A DNA stretch of 5,290 nucleotides from Desulfobacteraceae bacterium (GTDB taxonomy: Bacteria > Desulfobacterota > Desulfobacteria > Desulfobacterales > Desulfosalsimonadaceae), in NCBI GenBank assembly GCA_011389605.1, contig JAABTZ010000254.1:1-5290 (forward strand), written 5' to 3'. A program made the position numbers and the translations under genes. This document shows positions 1-5,290 of this stretch, in pieces. Within the stretch, counting starts at the first letter, position 1; each line of letters begins with the position of its first letter. Under the pieces are notes generated by a model. It was given only the letters and a program-made list of their open reading frames with translations. It had not been told where the DNA came from and did no database searches.

Positions 1-9
1 TAAGTTTTG

Positions 10-134
10 GATGGCGCCGTAAAAAGTTCAAGATCAAGGTTTGCGCAATTTGGAAGAATGCAGTGTACTTAGCTGTACGTGAAATTCTTCAGAAATTGCG
101 TGTAACGCAGATATTGGACTTTTACGGTGCCATC
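10..134 (+). repeat. MITE-like hairpin repeat, copy 1
   Basis: An imperfect palindrome running from GATGGCGCCGTAAAAAGT (10-27) to ACTTTTACGGTGCCATC (118-134), which are inverted repeats of each other. Internal arms CGCAATTT (44-51) and AAATTGCG (93-100) pair, as do GTAC (65-68) and GTAC (75-78) around a 6-nt loop. The same element recurs at 3119-3269 in the same orientation and at 5215-5290 inverted. No ORF lies inside it. Similarity to copy 2 continues a few bases left of position 10 (TTTTGG), so the true left end probably lies upstream of the window, and no target-site duplication can be judged. It is likely a non-autonomous mobile repeat; the transposase family is unknown. Confidence 0.8.
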
Positions 135-164
135 AATATCTTATTTTCAACAAATCAGCCCGCA

Positions 165-180
165 CGGCACGTGTTTTGCT
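165..180 (+). promoter_or_regulatory. Sigma-54-type promoter match
   Basis: CGGCACGTGTTTTGCT matches the sigma-54 (RpoN) consensus TGGCACGrNNNTTGCW at all but two positions. The -24 GG (166-167) and -12 GC (178-179) have the required 12-bp phase. Transcription would start near 191 and leave a leader of about 310 nt before HK1, which is long. No enhancer-binding regulator or UAS is visible in the window. The match is close, but one site of this length can occur by chance. Confidence 0.4.
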
Positions 181-401
181 TCTTGACATAGGGTCAGGCC
201 GAAGGTCCGTGATTTTAAAAATTCGATGACCAGAGCCGACAGGTTTTCGTGACGCCAAAGAGGTTTTTACTGAAACGATCAATTTAGGTGAAACCAAAAA
301 TGTTTGTTTTCAGGGATTATCAGGGACTGGAGGTTGTTGGTGTCTGAATTTATGAGGTTAAAGCCTGTAATATGAAAAATTTAAAAAAAATCGGATTAAT
401 A

Positions 402-430
402 TTGACTCAAATCCGGAATCAGTATATAAA
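402..430 (+). promoter_or_regulatory. Sigma-70-type promoter for the HK1-RR1-RR2 operon
   Basis: TTGACT (402-407) and TATAAA (425-430) are separated by the optimal 17 bp, each close to the -35 and -10 consensus. Transcription would start near 437, giving a 5' leader of about 67 nt before the kinase start codon. This is the best-spaced promoter in the intergenic region and the simplest source of housekeeping expression of the three-gene unit. Confidence 0.55.
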
Positions 431-487
431 ATTGTCTTTTTCGGCTTCAGTTTAACAGTATTTTTTTGGTTTCCGCCGTCAGGTAAC

Positions 488-496
488 AAGAAGGGG
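488..496 (+). promoter_or_regulatory. Shine-Dalgarno site fixing the TTG start of HK1
   Basis: AAGAAGGGG ends 7 nt before TTG (504-506), a normal spacing. The nearby ATG at 499-501 is only 2 nt from the SD, is in another frame and reads ATG-GCT-TGA. Its stop codon overlaps the TTG start. The next in-frame ATG (576) lies at the edge of the first membrane helix and has no such SD, so TTG is the preferred start. Confidence 0.6.
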
Positions 497-503
497 CTAT
501 GGC

Positions 504-2252
504 TTGACTGACAAAGATTTGCCAGAGGAAAGCAACCAGAACGGGAAAGCCTATTACAGGCACCTTACCCGTAACATGATCTTAACCATGATCACGGTGT
601 CTTTTACCCCTATGATTGTGGTTATTATATTCCTTTTATATCATTTCGATATCTCCTATTATGAAAAAACCTATGCCCATCTCCAGGAACTGGTCCAGAA
701 ACACAAGCAGAACATTGATACTTTTTTAGACGAGAAACTGGCCAATATCCATTTTATTGCCCAAAGCAGCGGTTTTGAAAGATTAAGCGACCGCTCGATT
801 CTTCAGTCCAAGCTTAAGCATCTGCAGGAAGAATACGGGGATGTGTTTGTGGATCTTGGCGTTGTGGATGAAACAGGAAAGCAGTTGGCTTATGCCGGGC
901 CATACGAACTCCATGATGTCCGCTATTTTGAGGCTGAGTGGTTTAAGAAGGCCATGTCCAGAGAATATTATATAAGTGATGTGTTCATGGGATTTCGAGG
1001 CAGCCCTCATTTTATTATTACAGTGCGCTGGCAGCATGATTCGATTTCCTATATTCTGCGTGCAACGATTGATTTTCAGTATTTCAATACTCTTGTGGAA
1101 AATCTTCGGGTGGGCAAAACAGGCTACGCCTTTATATTAAACAATGAGGGAAGATTCCAGACGCGCCCTGTATCTGAAAAGTCATTATGGCAGAAAACAT
1201 ACGATTACTTTGTCGAGCGGATGAATACCAGCAGCAAGCCTGTTGAAATCATTGAGATGCCCGATGAATCAGGAAAAATGCACATTTATGCCATTGCCAG
1301 TTTAAAAAGCGGTGATTGGCTGATGATTTTCAAGCAGGAAAAATCAGATGCCTTCTCTGATATTTACAGAATGTTTAAGTTTGCCCTGCTTATTTTTGTG
1401 ATAGGAGCCGCAGGCATTGGTTTGATGGCATTTTTACAGACAAAACGAATGGTTAGAAGGATCATGCGAGCAGATAAAGAAAAGGCAAAGCTGAATCAGC
1501 AAATGATCGAGACCGGCAAGCTGGCTTCCGTGGGAGAGCTTGCAGCCGGAATCGCTCATGAAATAAACAATCCCGTGGCCATCATGGTGGAGGAGGCAGG
1601 CTGGATTGAAGATCTTCTCCAGGAAGAAGAGTTTGCCGAAAGCCGGAATCTTGAAGAATTCCGGCGGGCATTAAAGCAGATTGCCACCCAGGGCAGGCGG
1701 TGCAAGGAAATTACTCATAAGCTGCTTAGTTTTGCGCGAAAGACAGACGCAACATTAAAGGATGTACAACTAAATGATCTGATCAAGGAAATCGTTGAGC
1801 TCTCAGCGCAGATGGCAAGGTATAACAAGGTCAACATAACAACCGATTTTACACCTAATCTGCCTTATGTTAGTCTCTCACCTTCGGAGATGCAGCAGGT
1901 CATGCTAAACCTTATCAACAATGCCATTGACGCCATGGAAAAAACCGGCGGCACCATAAGTATTGGAACTAAAATAAGCAAGCTTGAAAAAAACCATATT
2001 GTTATAACTGTTGAAGATGACGGCCCCGGCATTCCGGAGGCCAATCTCAACCGTATTTTTGACCCGTTTTTCACCACAAAGCCCGTGGGCAAAGGCACAG
2101 GGCTCGGCCTGTCAATATGCTACGGTATTGTTGAGAAAATGGGCGGTAAAATTGATGTAAACAGCGCGGTAAACGAAGGAACCCGGTTTAGGATATGGAT
2201 ACCCATCCAGTCGGTGGGGGAAAATTTACCTGAAAAATTGCAAAGGAGTTAA
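504..2252 (+). CDS. dCache-domain membrane sensor histidine kinase (HK1)
   Basis: A membrane sensor kinase that autophosphorylates on histidine and should pass phosphate to a receiver, most likely RR1 or RR2 just downstream. The 582 residues show a cytoplasmic N-terminus (1-24), TM1 (about 25-47), an extracytoplasmic double-Cache-type domain (about 50-288), TM2 (about 291-311), a short charged linker without HAMP, a HisKA domain with phospho-acceptor His352 in GIAHEINNP, and HATPase_c. The ATPase shows an N box NLINNAIDA (469-477), G1 box DDGPGI (505-510), F box FDPFF (519-523) and G2 box GKGTGLGLS (529-537). The H box resembles the NtrB/DctB-like HPK4 group. The sensor carries YAGPY (130-134) and MGFRGSPHF (162-170), both shared with HK2. 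The ligand is unknown; Cache domains commonly bind small metabolites. All catalytic motifs are intact. The start is TTG, backed by the SD at 488-496. Confidence 0.93.
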   Translation: MTDKDLPEESNQNGKAYYRHLTRNMILTMITVSFTPMIVVIIFLLYHFDISYYEKTYAHLQELVQKHKQNIDTFLDEKLANIHFIAQSSGFERLSDRSILQSKLKHLQEEYGDVFVDLGVVDETGKQLAYAGPYELHDVRYFEAEWFKKAMSREYYISDVFMGFRGSPHFIITVRWQHDSISYILRATIDFQYFNTLVENLRVGKTGYAFILNNEGRFQTRPVSEKSLWQKTYDYFVERMNTSSKPVEIIEMPDESGKMHIYAIASLKSGDWLMIFKQEKSDAFSDIYRMFKFALLIFVIGAAGIGLMAFLQTKRMVRRIMRADKEKAKLNQQMIETGKLASVGELAAGIAHEINNPVAIMVEEAGWIEDLLQEEEFAESRNLEEFRRALKQIATQGRRCKEITHKLLSFARKTDATLKDVQLNDLIKEIVELSAQMARYNKVNITTDFTPNLPYVSLSPSEMQQVMLNLINNAIDAMEKTGGTISIGTKISKLEKNHIVITVEDDGPGIPEANLNRIFDPFFTTKPVGKGTGLGLSICYGIVEKMGGKIDVNSAVNEGTRFRIWIPIQSVGENLPEKLQRS

Positions 2253-2256
2253 AAAA

Positions 2257-2691
2257 ATGAGTAAGCCATTTGTAATACTTGTCGATGATGAGGTCGATTT
2301 TATTGATACCATGTCCAAGCGCCTTCAGAAACGAGACTATAAGGTTCTCACAGCTACTGACGGACAGCAGGCCCTTGAGATGGTTGATAGTAACCGGAAC
2401 CTGGAGGTCATGATCCTGGATGTTAAAATGCCCGGCATGGACGGCATTGAAGTTTTAGAGGAGATGAAAAAAAGATACCCCCTCATTGAGGTGATCATGC
2501 TTACAGGTCATGCCACCATAGAGTCGGCTATTGACGGAATGAAGATAGGCGCCTTTGATTATTTAATGAAACCCTGTGATATAGAGCAGTTAAGCCAGAA
2601 AATTCAGGAGGCGGTGGCCAAAAGACAAGCCCAGGAAGAAAAAATCCAGAAGGCCCGGCTGGAAAAGATTATGGTAACCAGGGGAGTCTGA
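2257..2691 (+). CDS. Single-domain response regulator (RR1)
   Basis: A stand-alone CheY/DivK-like receiver of 144 aa. The acidic pocket is Asp10-Asp11 (VDDE), the phospho-acceptor is Asp55 in ILDVKMPGMDG, the switch Thr is Thr83 (MLTGHA), and Lys105 lies in the conserved KPCD. No DNA-binding or enzymatic output domain follows. After the receiver (about 1-122) there is only a charged, probably helical tail rich in K, E, Q and R (about 121-138). It begins 4 nt after the HK1 stop, and its SD AAGGAG (2243-2248) lies inside the end of the HK1 gene, so the two are co-transcribed and probably translationally coupled. It is the natural phosphate acceptor of HK1 and acts by protein contact or as a relay carrier. 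The downstream target is not in the window. Confidence 0.93.
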   Translation: MSKPFVILVDDEVDFIDTMSKRLQKRDYKVLTATDGQQALEMVDSNRNLEVMILDVKMPGMDGIEVLEEMKKRYPLIEVIMLTGHATIESAIDGMKIGAFDYLMKPCDIEQLSQKIQEAVAKRQAQEEKIQKARLEKIMVTRGV

Positions 2692-2709
2692 TGATCAGGA
2701 TAATGTGCA

Positions 2710-3120
2710 ATGTCTGATTCTGAAAATGTACCTGCGGACCGTATCCAGCTTTTGCTCGTGGATGACGAGGAGGGCTATGTCAATGTTCTTGCCAACCGGC
2801 TTGGGAAAAGAGGCATGGATGTGGGAAAGGCATACAGCGGCACCGAAGCGCTTCAGGCATTGCGATCCCGGGATTTCGACGTGGTGGTGCTGGATCTGAA
2901 AATGGAAGATATGGACGGCATTGAAGTACTCCAGGTTTTAAAGCAATTAGATAAGACCATGGAAGTGATCATGCTCACCGGCCATGGATCCCAGGCGGCT
3001 GCCAGGGCAGGGTTGGAGCACGGTGCCTATGATTATCTGACCAAACCCTGCGAGCTCGATGAGCTGCTTGGAAAAATACGGGAAGCCTATGAGCACAGGA
3101 AAAACAGGATAGAAGGTTGA
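2710..3120 (+). CDS. Single-domain response regulator (RR2)
   Basis: A second stand-alone receiver, 136 aa, paralogous to RR1. It shares MDGIEVL after the phosphorylation site, VIMLTGH, and a YDYLTKPC motif close to the FDYLMKPC of RR1. Phosphorylation residues are present: Asp18-Asp19 (VDDE), Asp62, Thr90 and Lys112. The loop after Asp62 reads KMEDMDG instead of the usual KMPGMDG of RR1, so the conserved Pro-Gly is replaced by Glu-Asp. The N-terminus is about 8 residues longer than in RR1. There is no output domain. The ATG follows AGGA (2697-2700) at 9 nt and lies 18 nt after the RR1 stop, so both belong to one operon. The TGA stop (3118-3120) is partly supplied by the inserted repeat copy 2. 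The coding frame is full length despite that insertion. Confidence 0.92.
   Translation: MSDSENVPADRIQLLLVDDEEGYVNVLANRLGKRGMDVGKAYSGTEALQALRSRDFDVVVLDLKMEDMDGIEVLQVLKQLDKTMEVIMLTGHGSQAAARAGLEHGAYDYLTKPCELDELLGKIREAYEHRKNRIEG
3113..3118 (+). repeat. Target-site duplication, left copy (AAGGTT)
   Basis: AAGGTT directly abuts the GATG left tip of repeat copy 2 and is repeated exactly at the other end (3270-3275). It overlaps the last codons of RR2, and its final T is the first base of the TGA stop. Confidence 0.65.
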
Positions 3121-3269
3121 TGACACCGTAAAAAGACGGTTTTTGGGTGGCGCTGCAAAGGTTCAAGATCAAGGCTTGCGCGATTTTGAAGAATGCAGCG
3201 TACTTAGCCGTACGTGAAATTCTGAAAAATCGCGCGTAACGCAGATATTGGACTTTTTACGGTGCCATC
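3119..3269 (+). mobile_element. MITE-like hairpin element, copy 2, with 6-bp TSD
   Basis: A 151-bp non-coding element with 17-bp terminal inverted repeats: GATGACACCGTAAAAAG (3119-3135) and CTTTTTACGGTGCCATC (3253-3269), one mismatch. A long internal hairpin pairs GCGCGATTTT (3178-3187) with AAAATCGCGC (3226-3235), AGAAT (3190-3194) with ATTCT (3219-3223), and CGTAC (3199-3203) with GTACG (3210-3214) around the loop TTAGCC. Perfect AAGGTT direct repeats flank it, as expected for transposition. Its right 76 bp equal copy 3 except for one base. The left part carries about 25 extra bases between the tip and the region corresponding to position 10 of copy 1. It separates RR2 from HK2 and could act as a transcriptional or RNA-stability barrier. 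No transposase is encoded, so it would depend on one in trans. Confidence 0.75.
3125..3144 (+). terminator. Weak intrinsic terminator candidate within copy 2
   Basis: ACCGT (3125-3129) pairs with ACGGT (3136-3140) around a 6-nt loop and is followed by a T run (3140-3144), five nucleotides after the RR2 stop. The stem is only 5 bp, so termination would be inefficient unless helped by the larger hairpin downstream. Confidence 0.25.
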
Positions 3270-3275
3270 AAGGTT
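3270..3275 (+). repeat. Target-site duplication, right copy (AAGGTT)
   Basis: Exact repeat of 3113-3118, directly after the CCATC tip of copy 2. Removing the element plus one AAGGTT restores GAA-GGT-TAG in the RR2 frame, giving the same C-terminus with a TAG stop. Confidence 0.65.
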
Positions 3276-3433
3276 AGGGAAAATACTATAATCCAGGAGC
3301 ATACAGATGGGCTCCGAAGCCGGTACCTTTGCTTTTATCCGGAAACTTTCGGTAAACAAAGCGGCCGGAAAATATGGCTGAGAAAAATTGCCGTCAAATA
3401 AAGCTCTTAATTTAAGCATTGGATCGTTAGTTA
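3276..3433 (+). other. Intergenic region between repeat copy 2 and HK2
   Basis: Together with copy 2 this makes 313 bp between RR2 and HK2. It holds a perfect TATAAT (3287-3292) for which I find no convincing -35 at 16-18 bp, a good SD (AGGAG, 3295-3299) feeding a 24-codon frame, and only a poor SD before the HK2 ATG at 3434. HK2 probably has its own weak promoter here or depends on read-through from RR2. Confidence 0.45.
3307..3381 (+). CDS. Possible 24-codon leader ORF upstream of HK2
   Basis: ATG at 3307 follows AGGAG (3295-3299) at 7 nt, a better translation signal than HK2 itself has. The frame encodes 24 residues beginning MGSEAGTFAFIRKL and ends at TGA 3379-3381, 52 nt before the HK2 ATG. 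I recognise no family. It could be a leader peptide, a decayed gene remnant or chance. It would only be translated from a transcript that starts upstream of 3295, so not from one started by the TATAAT at 3287. Confidence 0.2.
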   Translation: MGSEAGTFAFIRKLSVNKAAGKYG

Positions 3434-5188
3434 ATGTCAAGTGGCCATACACATGTATCCGGTCCCATTGGCGGGGATCGTAAAAATGAAGTGGCAGAAG
3501 AAACAAAAAAAATGCCGCATCCGGAATCCATCCGCAGTTACCACGGCCGTTTGAAGCACGGCATCATTATTGGCCTTTTTATTACCTACCTTATACCGGT
3601 TGTTGCCTTAACCCTTTATTTTAATTATCAGTTCAACTCAAATATGCGGGAAAGCGGCAAGCTCCAGCTTGCTGCAGTTGCTGAAAGCCAGCGCAACACC
3701 GTTGACCTGTTCATGCAGAAAAGGATTGTAAACGTCTTTAATCTTTTTCACATGAAAGACTTTTCCCTGGAGCCTTCCGGGGAGGACATGCAGGCCTTCC
3801 TGGAAAACCTGATCCGTGCCGACGATGCTTTTGTGGATGTCGGCCTTATCTATCCCGGCGGCAGACAGACGGGATATGCCGGCCCCTATCCCCACCTTCG
3901 CAGCAAGAATTACAGCAATGAAAAATGGTATAAAAACCTTATCGATCAGCAGGAAAGCTATATTATCACAGATCTTTATATGGGCCTGCGCGGGCACCCC
4001 CATTTCACCGTGGGAGTCAAGCAGCTGGTAGATGATCATTACTACGTTATCCGGACCAGTGTTTACCCTGATAAGCTTGCAGACTTTCTGCATTCCGAAA
4101 GTCGCGGCAAACAGGCCAGGGGTTTTCTGGTTAACAAAGATGGCGCCTATCAGGTCGTGGGTTCAGGGTTTGGAGAGGTGCCGGAACCGGCTTTTTTTGT
4201 ACCCGGGGCTGGAAAGGCTGGTGATGTTGAGCTAATTGAGGTTGATGGCCAGTCCTTGCTGGCAGCCTATACCTGGTTAAAGGAGGTACCCTGGTGCCTG
4301 GTTATGCTCCAGCCTGAAGGAGCGGCCTTTGAGGAGATGTATGTTATACGAAATACTATGATTATAGGCGCGGCCGGCCTGATTCTGGGCATAATGATTT
4401 TTATATGGATTATTGTAAGCCACCTGTTTAAGCGGGCCCAGGCCGTTGACCAGGAGCGCATGGAGTTAAAAAGCCAGTTGTACCACGCCCATAAGCTGGT
4501 TTCTGTTGGACAGCTGACAGGCGGGGTGGCCCACGAGATCAATAATCCCCTTGCCATCATAGAATCCGAAGCCGGTATTATACGCGATATGCTTGACCCT
4601 GCCATGGGTATGGCATCATCGCCTGAAGATATCTGCAAAGAGCTCGATGAGATCGATAAGGCGATTAACCGGGCCAAGGGCATTACGCAGAAAATGTTGA
4701 GCTTTGTGCGAAAGACAGAGCCCAAGCTTGTTAAATGCGATGTCAATCAGTTGTTAGATGATGTGATTCTTGGCGTCAATGAACAGGAGTTCTACGTTTC
4801 AGACATCAACCTGACAAAATATTATGCATCTGATCTGCCCATGCTGTATCTGGATCCCGATCTGATGCGTCAGGTCTTTCTCAACTTGATAAATAACGCC
4901 AGTGACGCAGTTGAATCCGGAGATACGATTACCCTCAAGACCGAGTTTGCTGATGGATGGGTAAAAATTACAGTTGCCGATACCGGCAGGGGCATTGAGG
5001 CCGAGGAACTGGAGAAGATTTTCATGCCGTTTTTCACCACCAAGAAGGTTGGCAAGGGAACCGGTCTTGGATTGCCTATAAGTTTAAATATCATAGAGGG
5101 TTTCGGAGGAAAGGTGACGGTGGAAAGTACTCCCGGGGTTGGCACAGCTTTTGCTATTTTCTTGCCTGCACAGGGTCAGGCGGCCTGA
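3434..5188 (+). CDS. dCache-domain membrane sensor histidine kinase (HK2)
   Basis: Paralogue of HK1 with the same order of parts in 584 residues: cytoplasmic N-terminus, TM1 (about 44-64), extracytoplasmic double-Cache-type domain (about 66-300), TM2 (about 307-331), no HAMP, HisKA with His367 in GGVAHEINNP, then HATPase_c with N box NLINNASDA (484-492), G1 box DTGRGI (516-521), F box FMPFF (530-534) and G2 box GKGTGLGLP (540-548). Catalytic residues are intact. The sensor keeps YAGPY (148-152) and MGLRGHPHF (183-191) but otherwise differs clearly from HK1, which suggests a related but different ligand. The start is uncertain: ATG 3434 is the longest and has a poor SD, while ATG 3512 (Met27) would give an N-terminus similar in length to that of HK1. 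It should phosphorylate RR2 and/or RR1 or a receiver elsewhere. Repeat copies 2 and 3 flank it in opposite orientation. Confidence 0.92.
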   Translation: MSSGHTHVSGPIGGDRKNEVAEETKKMPHPESIRSYHGRLKHGIIIGLFITYLIPVVALTLYFNYQFNSNMRESGKLQLAAVAESQRNTVDLFMQKRIVNVFNLFHMKDFSLEPSGEDMQAFLENLIRADDAFVDVGLIYPGGRQTGYAGPYPHLRSKNYSNEKWYKNLIDQQESYIITDLYMGLRGHPHFTVGVKQLVDDHYYVIRTSVYPDKLADFLHSESRGKQARGFLVNKDGAYQVVGSGFGEVPEPAFFVPGAGKAGDVELIEVDGQSLLAAYTWLKEVPWCLVMLQPEGAAFEEMYVIRNTMIIGAAGLILGIMIFIWIIVSHLFKRAQAVDQERMELKSQLYHAHKLVSVGQLTGGVAHEINNPLAIIESEAGIIRDMLDPAMGMASSPEDICKELDEIDKAINRAKGITQKMLSFVRKTEPKLVKCDVNQLLDDVILGVNEQEFYVSDINLTKYYASDLPMLYLDPDLMRQVFLNLINNASDAVESGDTITLKTEFADGWVKITVADTGRGIEAEELEKIFMPFFTTKKVGKGTGLGLPISLNIIEGFGGKVTVESTPGVGTAFAIFLPAQGQAA

Positions 5189-5214
5189 GGCGGAGACGAG
5201 AGTGTTTTAAAGCT

Positions 5215-5290
5215 GATGGAACCGTAAAAAGTCCAATATCTGCGTTACGCGCGATTTTTCAGAATTTCACGTACGGCTAAGTACGCTGCA
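5215..5290 (-). repeat. MITE-like hairpin repeat, copy 3, inverted, cut by window end
   Basis: These 76 bases equal the reverse complement of 3194-3269 in copy 2 except for one base (GATGGA instead of GATGGC). The element starts 26 bp after the HK2 stop and runs past the window end; by comparison with copy 2 it should finish near 5365. The six bases before it are AAAGCT. Near identity to copy 2 suggests recent spread or gene conversion. It could form a hairpin at the 3' end of the HK2 transcript; no T-tract terminator is visible before it. Confidence 0.85.

Larger units (their letters stand above)
135..503 (+). other. Non-coding leader upstream of HK1
   Basis: No convincing gene lies between repeat copy 1 and the first kinase. 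Two promoter-like sites (165-180 and 402-430) and the ribosome binding site at 488-496 are the only signals I can support. Short ATG reading frames exist (for example 15 codons from 300 and 27 codons from 372). They lack a well-placed Shine-Dalgarno site or any recognisable sequence, and the 27-codon frame spans the better promoter, so I do not call them. The stretch around 360-480 is AT-rich, as expected for a promoter region. Confidence 0.6.

Noticed and set aside
300..347. 15-codon ATG frame with a weak AGGTG upstream
   Set aside because: Too short, ordinary composition and no link to a regulatory structure that I can see.
372..455. 27-codon ATG frame in the HK1 leader
   Set aside because: The nearest purine-rich SD is too far from the ATG, and the frame overlaps the best sigma-70 promoter.
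3287..3292. Perfect TATAAT as an HK2 promoter
   Set aside because: No acceptable -35 at 16-18 bp and no extended -10 TG; kept only as a remark in the intergenic entry.
3204..3506. 100-codon reading frame on the - strand across repeat copy 2 and the intergenic region
   Set aside because: It runs through the repeat hairpin and into the 5' end of HK2, has no recognisable domain, and its only support is the absence of stops.
3638..4093. 151-codon - strand frame inside HK2, and similar antisense frames at 783-1037, 1865-2098, 4267-4746 and 4870-5145
   Set aside because: All lie opposite well-supported kinase coding sequence and show no domain signature; they are shadows of the sense frame.
5189..5214. 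Terminator after HK2
   Set aside because: No GC-rich stem followed by a T run in the 26 bp before repeat copy 3; the repeat hairpin itself lacks a T tract at the right place.
10..5290. CRISPR array or phage attachment sites made by the three repeats
   Set aside because: The repeats are over 120 bp, palindromic, widely and irregularly spaced and in mixed orientation; there is no tRNA, integrase or cas gene.

Overview
The window looks like a chromosomal segment of a sulfate-reducing Desulfobacterota (Desulfobacterales-type) bacterium. This is an inference from the style of the sensor kinases (dCache sensor domains with a YAGPY and an MG-x-RG-x-PHF motif), from the stand-alone receivers and from the mid-GC coding sequence. 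No taxonomic marker gene is present.

Layout, all genes on the + strand: a non-coding leader of about 500 bp holding a hairpin repeat (copy 1), a sigma-54-like promoter match and a good sigma-70-like promoter; histidine kinase 1 (504-2252, TTG start); single-domain response regulator 1 (2257-2691); single-domain response regulator 2 (2710-3120); repeat copy 2 (3119-3269); a short intergenic stretch with a possible 24-codon ORF; histidine kinase 2 (3434-5188); and repeat copy 3 (5215 to the window end, inverted). HK1, RR1 and RR2 are separated by 4 and 18 bp and form a tight operon. HK2 is uncoupled from them by 313 bp that contain the repeat.

The two kinases are paralogues of nearly equal length (582 and 584 aa) with the same build: short cytoplasmic N-terminus, TM1, extracytoplasmic dCache domain, TM2, no HAMP, then HisKA and HATPase_c. 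The two receivers between them keep all phosphorylation residues but have no output domain. The cassette therefore reads as two membrane sensors sharing, or each feeding, CheY/DivK-like carriers. Output must be by protein-protein contact or by phosphorelay to something outside the window.

The most notable non-genic feature is a family of roughly 125-150 bp hairpin-forming repeats with terminal inverted repeats (GATGGCACCGTAAAAAG), in three copies that bracket the kinase units. Copy 2 is flanked by a perfect 6-bp direct repeat (AAGGTT), so it looks like a MITE-type insertion. It landed exactly at the stop codon of RR2 and replaced an ancestral TAG with its own TGA without changing the protein.
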